Positions 8,628 through 16,147 of a DNA stretch of 62,283 nt are shown one piece after another. The notes under the pieces were generated by a model. It saw only the letters and a program-made list of their open reading frames with translations. It ran no database searches and was not told where the DNA came from. Both the position numbers and the translations under genes were made by a program. The DNA comes from JBAXGW01 sp037139195 (lineage in GTDB: Bacteria; Bacteroidota; Bacteroidia; Bacteroidales; JAHJDW01). The DNA lies in the NCBI GenBank assembly GCA_037139195.1, contig JBAXGW010000020.1, forward strand, positions 1 to 62,283, written 5' to 3'. Positions within the stretch are counted from its first letter, which is position 1; every line of letters begins with the position of its first letter.

Positions 8628-8990
8628 ATGGAAGGCATAGAAAACAAAGACAGAGAGGAGATATTCTCAAGAGCAGTAAGAGCTGGAAAAAGAACCTATT
8701 TTTTTGATGTAAAAGCAACTAAATCAGGCGATTTTTACCTTACTATAACAGAAAGCAAAAAACGATTTACACTAGACGGAAAGTTTAGTTATGAAAAACA
8801 CAAACTCTTTTTATATAAAGAAGATTTTGAGAAATTTGCTACAGGACTAAATGAAGTTGTTGATTATATTCAAACAGGTAAAATCCCTGAAGATGATGAG
8901 TCTACTCACGAGTCAAGCGAAAAATTTGAAGAAAGCACAACTGAATTTGATGTTGATTTTAGCGATTTAGGTAAAACTGAAGATTTATAA
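8628..8990 (+). CDS. DUF3276 / PUR-family nucleic-acid-binding protein
   Basis: The protein has 120 residues. Residues about 10-85 form the PUR-alpha-like domain: EIFSRAVRAGKRTYFFDVKA, then GDFYLTITESKKRF and HKLFLYKEDFEKFATGLNEVVDYI. The tail from about 90 is acidic and rich in Ser and Glu. PUR repeats bind single-stranded DNA or RNA. Small PUR proteins are near-universal in Bacteroidota, but their cellular role is poorly defined. The gene is monocistronic, with a family 1 repeat just upstream and a strong bidirectional terminator just downstream. Confidence 0.88.
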   Translation: MEGIENKDREEIFSRAVRAGKRTYFFDVKATKSGDFYLTITESKKRFTLDGKFSYEKHKLFLYKEDFEKFATGLNEVVDYIQTGKIPEDDESTHESSEKFEESTTEFDVDFSDLGKTEDL

Positions 8991-9009
8991 ATAAAATAGA
9001 TTATAAAAT

Positions 9010-9037
9010 AAAAAAGCTGGACAAGTCCAGCTTTTTT
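9010..9037. terminator. bidirectional rho-independent terminator
   Basis: AAAAAAGCTGGAC (9010-9022) is followed two bases later by its exact complement, GTCCAGCTTTTTT (9025-9037). The hairpin has an A-tract on one side and a T-tract on the other, so it should work on both strands. It sits between the convergent DUF3276 gene and bioD. Confidence 0.92.
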
Positions 9038-9040
9038 ATT

Positions 9041-9658
9041 TTATGGTATTTCGTACGTTTTAGCAATTTTAGCAAATCTTTCTTTTGTAATATTTTCGTA
9101 TTGAGCAACTCTAAATAAAACTGGAATCAAAGAATACTTTTCAATTATTGATTCGGAATCAACGTTTTCTGTGCCATTAAAAACTATACCTTTTATTTTA
9201 ACACCATATTGCTTAAGTGTATTTATGCTCATCAAAGTATGATTAATGCTTCCTAAATAATTTGAACAAACTAATATTACCTCAACATCTAAATGCTTCA
9301 TCAAGTCAATCATCAAATCTGGCTTTTGATTGATTGGAACCATCAAGCCACCTGCTCCTTCAATAATTAAATTGTTTTCTGTTTCAGGAATTTTAAAATC
9401 AGATAATTTAATTTCAATACCATCTATTTTTGCAGACGCGTGTGGCGACAATGCCGTATTTAAACGAAATTGTTCTTTAAAAAAAATGGTAGAATTATTA
9501 GATACTAAATTTGCAACTTTCAAGGTATCTGAATTTTCTAAATCGCCTGATTGAATTGGTTTCCAATAATCTGCCTTTAACATTTCGACTAATATGGCAC
9601 TAACTATTGTTTTGCCTACACCAGTTCCAATTCCTGTTACAAAGTATTTTTTCATCAT
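9041..9658 (-). CDS. bioD: dethiobiotin synthetase
   Basis: The protein has 205 residues. It converts 7,8-diaminopelargonic acid, CO2 and ATP to dethiobiotin. The P-loop GIGTGVGKT is at residues 9-17, YWKPIQSGD follows near 31-39, and the substrate-binding loop IEGAGGLMVPIN is near 98-109. The start codon overlaps the bioF stop by four bases, so the two are translationally coupled. The diaminopelargonate synthase gene bioA is not in the window. Confidence 0.95.
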   Translation of the reverse strand: MMKKYFVTGIGTGVGKTIVSAILVEMLKADYWKPIQSGDLENSDTLKVANLVSNNSTIFFKEQFRLNTALSPHASAKIDGIEIKLSDFKIPETENNLIIEGAGGLMVPINQKPDLMIDLMKHLDVEVILVCSNYLGSINHTLMSINTLKQYGVKIKGIVFNGTENVDSESIIEKYSLIPVLFRVAQYENITKERFAKIAKTYEIP

Positions 9659-10800
9659 TTATTCCTAACTGCTTCCAAAGCTAATGTATAAATCAACTCA
9701 TCAATTTGCTCCTTTGTATTAAAAGAATGAATGCAAATCCTCAATCGTTCCTTCCCTTTTGGAACTGTTGGACTCATTATAGCTCTTACATCATAGCCTT
9801 TTATTCTAATGTTCGATGCAATTTCTTTAACAAAACCATTTCCTGGCAATATCAAACTTTGAATTGGCGTATTCTCCGAAAGAAAATATGATCCTTTTAT
9901 CTTTTTCGATTGTTCTATAAAATATACTATCAATTCTTGCAAATGAGCCTGATCTTCTTGGTTAAACTCCATCAGAGAATATGCAGCTTTAATTGATGCA
10001 ATGCTGATTGGCGGAATAGCTGTTGTGTAAATAAAAGAACGTGCAAAATTAATCAAATATGTTCTTAAAATTTCCGAACCTAACACAATTGCACCGTGAA
10101 CGCCCAATGCCTTTCCAAATGTATGAACTCGGGCATAAACTTTATTGGCAATACCTAATTGAACTACTAGCCCCTGGCCTTTTTCGCCATATAATCCGGT
10201 TGAATGTGCTTCATCTACAATTAAACAAGCAACGTTATTTTCGCAAACATTGGCTATTTCTATCAAAGGAGCAATATCTCCATCCATAGAATAAACCGAT
10301 TCTACCGCAACAAAAACTTTACCCTTTGCTTTTTTTAATTTGGCTTGCAAATCATTAATATCATTATGTTTAAACGAGTAAGAATCAGCCCAACTCAAGC
10401 GAATTCCATCTCGAATTGAAGCATGAATCAGTTCGTCATAAATAATTGTATCACTTCTTTGAGGAACAGATGAAAATAAGCCAATATTAGCATCGTATCC
10501 CGAATTAAAAATCAAACCAGCTTCAGCATTGTGATATTTTGCAATATAATTCTCAACCGAAACAGTATAATCTGAGTTTCCAGTTATCAACCGCGAGCCA
10601 GTAGAACCTGTTTTTGCATGTTTTATTTTCGACAGCTCAATATCTATAGCAACTTTTAATCGTTGCGAATTTGCAAAACCTAAATAGTCATTCGAACAAA
10701 AATCAACCAAATGACTATAATCAGCTAAAGTGCGAACCGAATTCTCCACTTCGCGCTTAATAAGTTGAATATTTAAATAGCTATCAAACGATTTTTGCAT
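9655..10800 (-). CDS. bioF: 8-amino-7-oxononanoate synthase
   Basis: The protein has 381 residues. It is a PLP enzyme that condenses pimeloyl-thioester with L-alanine. The landmarks are FCSNDYLGFAN (34-44), GSTGSRLITGN (65-75), IVDEAHSTGLYG (194-205) and the PLP lysine K230 in HTFGKALGVHG. It starts five bases after the antitoxin stop and overlaps bioD by four bases. This means bioF and bioD lie directly downstream of the toxin-antitoxin promoter rather than directly behind bioB. Confidence 0.95.
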   Translation of the reverse strand: MQKSFDSYLNIQLIKREVENSVRTLADYSHLVDFCSNDYLGFANSQRLKVAIDIELSKIKHAKTGSTGSRLITGNSDYTVSVENYIAKYHNAEAGLIFNSGYDANIGLFSSVPQRSDTIIYDELIHASIRDGIRLSWADSYSFKHNDINDLQAKLKKAKGKVFVAVESVYSMDGDIAPLIEIANVCENNVACLIVDEAHSTGLYGEKGQGLVVQLGIANKVYARVHTFGKALGVHGAIVLGSEILRTYLINFARSFIYTTAIPPISIASIKAAYSLMEFNQEDQAHLQELIVYFIEQSKKIKGSYFLSENTPIQSLILPGNGFVKEIASNIRIKGYDVRAIMSPTVPKGKERLRICIHSFNTKEQIDELIYTLALEAVRNK

Positions 10801-10805
10801 GATGA

Positions 10806-11114
10806 TTAAATTTGCAGAGTAAGTTTAAGGTGCCCTCCAAAACCTTGTTGAATAATTTTCAATAAAGTTGAAAGCCTAATGTCGCTATTGTTGTTTTCTA
10901 TTCGAGAAATATAAGATTTATTTGTGCCACATTTTTCAGCTAACTGTTCTTGCGTCATTCCCATTTTAAGACGGGCTTCTTCAAGTAATACCCCAAGCCT
11001 AAAAGATTCAAAATCCTGCTCCCATTTCTCTCTTTCATCTACTCCCCGTTTCCCATATTTCGAATCGAGGATTTCGTCTAATGTTGTAATACTATTATTT
11101 ACTAACTTTTTCAT
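10806..11114 (-). CDS. HigA-like antitoxin, XRE-type helix-turn-helix
   Basis: The start is placed at the ATG at 11114, giving 102 residues. A GGAGG Shine-Dalgarno lies nine bases upstream, whereas it is only three bases from the alternative ATG at 11120. Residues about 37-95 form an XRE/Cro HTH: LLEEARLKMGMTQEQLAEKC, then GTNKSYISRIENN and SDIRLSTLLKIIQQ. The N-terminal about 35 residues would form the toxin-binding part. The gene overlaps the toxin gene by 20 bases, in the toxin-first order typical of higBA, and should repress its own operon. Confidence 0.87.
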   Translation of the reverse strand: MKKLVNNSITTLDEILDSKYGKRGVDEREKWEQDFESFRLGVLLEEARLKMGMTQEQLAEKCGTNKSYISRIENNNSDIRLSTLLKIIQQGFGGHLKLTLQI

Positions 11115-11442
11115 TGCCATATTCCTCCATGATTTTAATTGCTTTTTCAATATCATTATTGGGTGTTTTTTGAGTTTTCTTTTGAAAACCATTTCCCAAA
11201 ACAACCAAATTCCCTTTATCAAAAAAAGAAAATATTCGATAAATATTACCACCAAATTCAACTCTAATTTCATATAAACCTTTTGTCCCTTCGATATGCT
11301 TAAAAAACTTCTCAGGCATAACTTTAGTTACGTGAATAAACTGCAAAGTCCATTCAATTTTCGCTTGGACATTATCTGGGAGTTCTTTGTAAAAGTCTAA
11401 AAAATAATGCTTATAAGCAACTATTTGTCGTTCATATTTCAT
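11095..11442 (-). CDS. HigB-like toxin, RelE/ParE superfamily
   Basis: The protein has 115 residues and looks like a ribosome-dependent mRNA interferase of the phage Gp49/HigB type. The visible core is KHIEGTKGLYEIRVEFGGNIYRIF, then NLVVLGNGFQKKTQKTPNNDIEKA and a final helix. The Glu-Ile-Arg-Val and Tyr-Arg-Ile-Phe strands and the Lys-Lys-Thr-Gln-Lys-Thr-Pro turn are hallmarks of this family. It is toxin-first and overlaps the antitoxin gene. A promoter ends just four bases before its ATG. Activity is inferred from family only. Confidence 0.87.
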   Translation of the reverse strand: MKYERQIVAYKHYFLDFYKELPDNVQAKIEWTLQFIHVTKVMPEKFFKHIEGTKGLYEIRVEFGGNIYRIFSFFDKGNLVVLGNGFQKKTQKTPNNDIEKAIKIMEEYGNEKVSK

Positions 11443-11446
11443 AAAA

Positions 11447-11483
11447 CAAAGTTAATTAATCAGACAACAATTACAAAATTGTT
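11447..11483 (-). promoter_or_regulatory. higBA promoter with overlapping inverted repeat
   Basis: On the minus strand, TTG (11476-11474) is separated by 19 bases from TAACTTTG (11454-11447), a full Bacteroidota promoter. The perfect inverted repeat AACAATT-ACAA-AATTGTT (11466-11483) covers the -33 element, the position expected for a HigA operator. The toxin ATG (11442) follows the -7 element by four bases, so the transcript may be nearly leaderless. Confidence 0.6.
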
Positions 11484-11624
11484 TTTACATAAATAATAAT
11501 ATAATTCAGGATCTCTAAATTGGGAAAATATTCTATAACAAGGAATAATATATTATTTATCTAAAAATTCCTTTTTGAGTTGTCGACAAATTGCCAATAG
11601 CTTTTTTAATTCTCTTTCTATCTA

Positions 11625-12575
11625 TTAATTCTGCATCATTTTCAAGCCCAAAGTATTAAATAAGGTCATATCTGAATTCACATCAGGACTTGGAGTTGTG
11701 AGTAATTTTTCACCAATAAATACCGAATTTGCACCTGCTAAATAACACATTGCTTGTCCTTCGTCCGAAATCATCATCCGACCAGCAGCCAAACAAATTA
11801 TTGTTTTAGGCATAAGAATTCTCGCAACAGCAATCATTCTTACCATTTCAAAAACCGATACTACTTTGTTATTTTCCAATGGAGTTCCTGGAATTGGAAC
11901 CAATGCATTAAATGGCGTTGAATATGGATGAACTTTTTGAGTTGAAAGTGTATGTAACAAATCAATTCTATCATTATCCGTTTCACCAAGCCCGATAATC
12001 CCACCCGAACAAAATGGCATTTCGGCATCAATCAGTTCATTAATTGTATCTAAGCGGTCTTTGTAATTTCGTGTTGAAATTATTTCGGGATAAAAATTTT
12101 CGGAAGTATCTAAGTTGTGATTATAGGCAGTAAAGCCTGCGTCTTTAAGCTTTGCAACTTTTTCTTTATCAATCATTCCAAGTGTACAACAAACTTGCAA
12201 ATCCATTTTGCGGATTTCTTTTGCCATTTCTATTAAATCATTGAAATACTGATCTTCGTTTACTTTTCGCCACGAAGCACTAAGGCAAACGCGAGTAGCA
12301 CCATTTTCTTTTGCACGTTTTGCACAATCAACAGCATCTTGAACCGACATAAAACGATGAGGCTCCACTCCTGTTTTATATCTCGACGACTGGGCACAAT
12401 AGGCACAATCCTCAACACATGCTCCAGTTTTTACTGATATTAAAGTGCTTACTTTTATTTCGTTTGGGTTATGGTTTTCAGCATGAATTTGTGATGCTTC
12501 TCTAACTAAATCTAAAAGAGGGCGATTATAGATTTCTTCAACCTCAGTTTTTGTCCAATTATTGCGAATACACAT
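11625..12575 (-). CDS. bioB: biotin synthase (radical SAM)
   Basis: The protein has 316 residues. It inserts sulfur into dethiobiotin using a [4Fe-4S] radical-SAM cluster and an auxiliary cluster. The SAM-cluster cysteines are C53, C57 and C60 in CVEDCAYC, followed by AQSSRYKTGVEPH. The segments YNHNLDTSENFYPEIISTRN and CSGGIIGLGETDNDRIDLL are characteristic, as is the late GRMMISDEGQAMC segment. The length is normal. A 182-base gap separates it from the toxin gene downstream. It appears to have its own promoter. Confidence 0.96.
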   Translation of the reverse strand: MCIRNNWTKTEVEEIYNRPLLDLVREASQIHAENHNPNEIKVSTLISVKTGACVEDCAYCAQSSRYKTGVEPHRFMSVQDAVDCAKRAKENGATRVCLSASWRKVNEDQYFNDLIEMAKEIRKMDLQVCCTLGMIDKEKVAKLKDAGFTAYNHNLDTSENFYPEIISTRNYKDRLDTINELIDAEMPFCSGGIIGLGETDNDRIDLLHTLSTQKVHPYSTPFNALVPIPGTPLENNKVVSVFEMVRMIAVARILMPKTIICLAAGRMMISDEGQAMCYLAGANSVFIGEKLLTTPSPDVNSDMTLFNTLGLKMMQN

Positions 12576-12592
12576 GGCAATTATTTTTTTTG

Positions 12593-12623
12593 CAAAAGTA
12601 ATACTAAAACCTTAAATCCGCAA
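12593..12623 (-). promoter_or_regulatory. bioB promoter, -33 box inside a repeat end
   Basis: On the minus strand, TTG (12623-12621) is separated by 20 bases from TACTTTTG (12600-12593), and the bioB ATG follows at 12575. Both boxes and the spacing match the Bacteroidota consensus. The TTG lies within the left arm of the repeat at 12618-12729. Confidence 0.6.
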
Positions 12624-12729
12624 GCATTTTATAACACTCATATTATGAAAGCTCTTCGACTCCGCTCCGAGTGACGGTCAGACTGAGATGAGTCGAAGTA
12701 TAGAAAGAGATTACGAAAAATGCTTGTGG
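12618..12729. repeat. family 2 inverted-repeat element (CTTCGACT core), copy 1
   Basis: The outer arms are CCGCAAGCATTTT (12618-12630) and AAAATGCTTGTGG (12717-12729), with 12 of 13 positions complementary. The core is a second inverted repeat beginning CTTCGACTCCGCTC (12654-12667) and ending GATGAGTCGAAG (12687-12698). Cores of the form CTTCGACTC...GAGTCGAAG are, to my knowledge, common dispersed repeats in Bacteroidota genomes. No ORF is present. Confidence 0.75.
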
Positions 12730-12759
12730 AATTCAGACTAAAACAATAACAAACAGAAC

Positions 12760-13125
12760 TTAATTATTTAAATATTTTTCAATTAAATCAGTTAATTTGG
12801 CTAATGTATAGGGTTTTGAAATATAATCGTTACAACCAGACTCTAATGCTTTTTCTTTATCGCCCGACATAGCAAATGCTGTTTGAGCTATTATTACTAT
12901 ATCCTTATCAAACTGCCTAATTTCTTTTGTGGCCTCATGTCCATTCATTTCTGGCATTTTAATATCCATCAAAATCAAATCAACATCTGGGTTTTTGCGA
13001 TATAATTCAACTGCTTCTAACCCGTTTTTTGCTACAATAAAATCGCATCCAATCATTTTTACATAAGTTGTAACCAACAATTTTGCTGATTCATCATCTT
13101 CTGCAATTAATATTTTCTTTTTCAT
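12760..13125 (-). CDS. single-domain response regulator (receiver only)
   Basis: The protein has 121 residues from the ATG at 13125; an upstream TTG would add an uncharacteristic leader. It is a complete CheY-like receiver: acidic pocket EDDE (9-12), phosphoacceptor D54 in LILMDIKMPEMNG, Thr in IAQTAFA and the conserved Lys in DYISKPY. There is no output domain. It lies just downstream of the multi-PAS kinase on the same strand, separated by 268 bases that hold a repeat, and is the obvious partner. TATATTTG (13170-13163) is a possible -7 element. Confidence 0.9.
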   Translation of the reverse strand: MKKKILIAEDDESAKLLVTTYVKMIGCDFIVAKNGLEAVELYRKNPDVDLILMDIKMPEMNGHEATKEIRQFDKDIVIIAQTAFAMSGDKEKALESGCNDYISKPYTLAKLTDLIEKYLNN

Positions 13126-13207
13126 ATTTATTGATTTATAGAACACAATTTTATCCATTTGCCAAATATATCAAATCTATTCTTGTCAACTAGTTTCTCG
13201 TCAACCT

Positions 13208-13328
13208 GTTTACAAAATCTTATACCCGCATGCTATTTGTTCCTTTTCTTGATAGACTTCGACTTTCTTCAGCTTCGCTCAGTCTGCGATCACTCTGAGT
13301 AAGGTCGAGAAGTATTTAATTTGTAAAC
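13208..13328. repeat. family 2 inverted-repeat element (CTTCGACT core), copy 2
   Basis: The core runs from CTTCGACTTTCTTC (13258-13271) through GCTCAGTCTGCG to CTCTGAGTAAGGTCGAGAAG, ending at 13311. It is an imperfect palindrome of the same type as the copy at 12654-12698. The outer arms GTTTACAAA (13208-13216) and TTTGTAAAC (13320-13328) are exact complements. The element separates the receiver gene from its likely kinase gene. It could act as a terminator or attenuator between them. Confidence 0.65.
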
Positions 13329-13393
13329 TGTTTAAATTCCCTGCAGAATTATGAAATAAAAAAATCTATTCTATCCGTGTCATCAGTGTACTA

Positions 13394-16147
13394 TTATTTT
13401 TTTATGGTAAAATAAAATGTTGATCCTTTTCCTTCTTCGCTTTCAACCCATATTTTACCGCCAAGCATTTCAATATATGCTTTAGATATTGACAATCCTA
13501 AGCCAGCACCTTCATGATTTCTTGTTAACGAATCATCTCCTTGTCTGAATCGCTCGAAAATAAATTCTTTGTGTTTATCGCAAACCCCAGCACCCGTGTC
13601 TTTCACATAAAACTCAATAGTTGTTTCTTTTTCAATACATCCAAATTCAATAGACCCTTTTTGAGTGAATTTCAAAGAATTTTTTACCAAATTTGTTAAT
13701 ACCGCATATATTTTTTCGCTGTCAGTATTAACAGATATATTTTCATTAATCAAGGTATTATTGCAAATAAGTTGCAATCCTTTTTTTTCAGCTTCTGGCT
13801 TGAAAAAGTTAAAGATATAATCCATCAATTCGTTTATATTCGTTTCTGAAATATAGATTGACATTGTTCCAGCTTCAACTCTTGAAATACTGACTATATC
13901 GTTAATTATATTAAGCATTCTTATTCCGCTCTTTTCAATAATTTCAATATACATTTTTTGATCTTCACCTGAAAGATTAGGTTCTTTAAGCAAATCGGCA
14001 AATCCTAAAATTCCATTCATAGGGGTTCGAATTTCATGACTCATATTTGCTAAAAATGCCGATTTTAATCTATCACTTTCTTCTGCTTTTTCTTTGGCTA
14101 CAATTAATTCTTGTTCAAACTTTTTTCGTTCGGCAATTTCTCTGGTAACAGATAAAATATGAGGCTCATTTTTAATATTAATAATTCTAGCTGACATAAG
14201 TGCCGGAATTAAATCCCCATTATTTTTTCTAAATATTGATTCTAAATTTTCAACCAATCCAAATTCTTTTAAAGAACTTATTAATTTTTCTCTATCTTCA
14301 GGAATAGACCAAATGTCAATTTCAGAAGATAATTTTCCAATTACATCTTCTCTTATAAAGCCTGTTAAACGAGTAAAACCTTCATTTATCTCAACGTATT
14401 CACCATTTAATTTATTAATATTAACAGAATCAGGGCTTGTAAAAAAAGCGGCTTTAAATTTAACTTCATTTTCTTCGGCTATTTCTTTAGCTTTTAACAG
14501 TTCTAATTCTTGTTCTTTTAGCTCTGTAATATCTTTAGTGAATCCCAGAAACTCTGTTTTAGATAATTTTACAGCACTTACAATCCAATATCCAATTGAT
14601 TTATCTTTTCTAATAAAAGCTGAAACTCCTTCTGAAAAACCCGTGGCAACTAATAAAGAAAAATGTTCTTTTGCGGTTTGAATGCTAGTTTCAGGAATTA
14701 AATCCATTAAATTCATTTTACAAAGTTCTTCAATACTATAACCAGTTATTGAAGAAGCTGATGGATTAACTTCTTTATAAAAACCATTTTCATCAGCTAT
14801 AAAAACACCATCTGGAGAATAATTAAAATATTTTTTGAATTTTTCTTCATTATTTTCGGCTAATTTTTTCGCCAAAATCGATTGATTTTCAAAAAGTATG
14901 TGCTCTGTAATATCCTGACATGTTCCTATTCCAATAATTGGATTAGCATTTTCATCTTTAATAATTTTCCAACGTTCTTCTACAAATTTAATGTTTTTTT
15001 TACTTGTAACAATCCTATGTTGAACACTATTATAACCGACATTGTTAAAGGATTTATTAAAAGCTTCGTTCACTTTAATGCGGTCGTCGGGATGAACAAA
15101 TTCTATAAATGCAGCATGAGAAGCGATAAAACTACTTGCATCTAATTCAAATATTTTATAAGTTTCTTCAGACCAAACTACATTAAAATTTTTTAAATCA
15201 GTTTCCCAACTTCCAATTTTTGCAGTTGATTGAGCTTGAATTAATCTTTTTTCATTTTTCTCGGCCTTTTCTTTGGCAACAATTAATTCTTGTTCACTTT
15301 TTTTTCGCTCTGTTATATCTCGACAAATAACATAAGAATTTATATAATTGAAATCAGAATCGTAGTTAAATTTTGCATTATCCTCACGCCAAATATAATG
15401 ACCATCATTATGTTTAACTCTATAACTATAATTCAATCCTTCTTTTTTATCTTCTATTGCTTCGTATATATCTTTAAAAAGGGCATCTCTATCTTCGGGG
15501 TGAATTATTGAATAAATTATTTCAGCATTTCTCGACATCTCGTCTTCATGACTATACCCAATTTGTTTAAGATAAGAAGGTGAAACATATTGAACCTTAG
15601 ATTTTGCATCCAAAACAATAATACCATCAGAAGTATTTTCAGCAATAAGTCGATATTTCAATTCACTTTCGTCGATTTTTTCTTTGGCAATTTTTAACTC
15701 TATTTCATTATTTCTACGTTCGGTTATATCTAACATACTAATTACCAAATTCAACGTACCATTTCTATCAGTAAAATGCGACATGTGTTTTTCGCAAAGT
15801 CGCTTTTCGCCATCGGCACGAATAATATAAAACTCGTAATTATGTGTATATTCTTGTTTATGAACAAATTTCATAAAATTATCAAGCACAAATTCCATTG
15901 ATTCAGGAGCTAAAAAAGCGGCAAACGAATCGGCTGCATTTATTTGCTCAGTGGTAAAACCACTCATTTTCAGCATGGCTTCGTTGAACCAAACTATTTT
16001 TCCCACCTGATTAATTATACAAATAGAATTGAACGAATACTCGGATATAGCACGAAATCGCTCCTCGTTTTCGCGAAGTATTTCTTCTGCTAATTTTCGC
16101 TCTGTAATATCGTTAACCAGAACAGCAAATTGATTTTTTTTGTACAA
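13394..16147 (-). CDS. multi-PAS hybrid-type sensor histidine kinase, C-terminal part (frameshifted from 16090-16953)
   Basis: This 917-residue reading frame has no convincing start of its own (only a TTG inside the A8 run) and continues the upstream frame. It contains five PAS/PAC units (at about residues 22-145, 155-285, 295-420, 435-555 and 560-680), each ending in a 'DITERK'-type PAC tail. A HisKA domain follows with the phospho-acceptor His in ANMSHEIRTPMNGILGF (near 700). The HATPase_c domain has NLVKNSLKFTQKG, DTGAGV and GAGLGLSI. No transmembrane helix is seen, so it is probably cytoplasmic. The likely output is the receiver protein at 12760. Confidence 0.85.
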   Translation of the reverse strand: MYKKNQFAVLVNDITERKLAEEILRENEERFRAISEYSFNSICIINQVGKIVWFNEAMLKMSGFTTEQINAADSFAAFLAPESMEFVLDNFMKFVHKQEYTHNYEFYIIRADGEKRLCEKHMSHFTDRNGTLNLVISMLDITERRNNEIELKIAKEKIDESELKYRLIAENTSDGIIVLDAKSKVQYVSPSYLKQIGYSHEDEMSRNAEIIYSIIHPEDRDALFKDIYEAIEDKKEGLNYSYRVKHNDGHYIWREDNAKFNYDSDFNYINSYVICRDITERKKSEQELIVAKEKAEKNEKRLIQAQSTAKIGSWETDLKNFNVVWSEETYKIFELDASSFIASHAAFIEFVHPDDRIKVNEAFNKSFNNVGYNSVQHRIVTSKKNIKFVEERWKIIKDENANPIIGIGTCQDITEHILFENQSILAKKLAENNEEKFKKYFNYSPDGVFIADENGFYKEVNPSASSITGYSIEELCKMNLMDLIPETSIQTAKEHFSLLVATGFSEGVSAFIRKDKSIGYWIVSAVKLSKTEFLGFTKDITELKEQELELLKAKEIAEENEVKFKAAFFTSPDSVNINKLNGEYVEINEGFTRLTGFIREDVIGKLSSEIDIWSIPEDREKLISSLKEFGLVENLESIFRKNNGDLIPALMSARIINIKNEPHILSVTREIAERKKFEQELIVAKEKAEESDRLKSAFLANMSHEIRTPMNGILGFADLLKEPNLSGEDQKMYIEIIEKSGIRMLNIINDIVSISRVEAGTMSIYISETNINELMDYIFNFFKPEAEKKGLQLICNNTLINENISVNTDSEKIYAVLTNLVKNSLKFTQKGSIEFGCIEKETTIEFYVKDTGAGVCDKHKEFIFERFRQGDDSLTRNHEGAGLGLSISKAYIEMLGGKIWVESEEGKGSTFYFTIKK

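Noticed and set aside
11115..11273. 53-residue N-terminal extension of the antitoxin
   Set aside because: It lies within the toxin gene in another frame; the GGAGG and ATG at 11114 give a normal-length HigA-like protein.
14313..14681. 122-codon open frame on the plus strand within the PAS kinase
   Set aside because: Its Ser/Leu-rich composition is the usual shadow of Glu/Lys-rich PAS linkers; there is no start signal.
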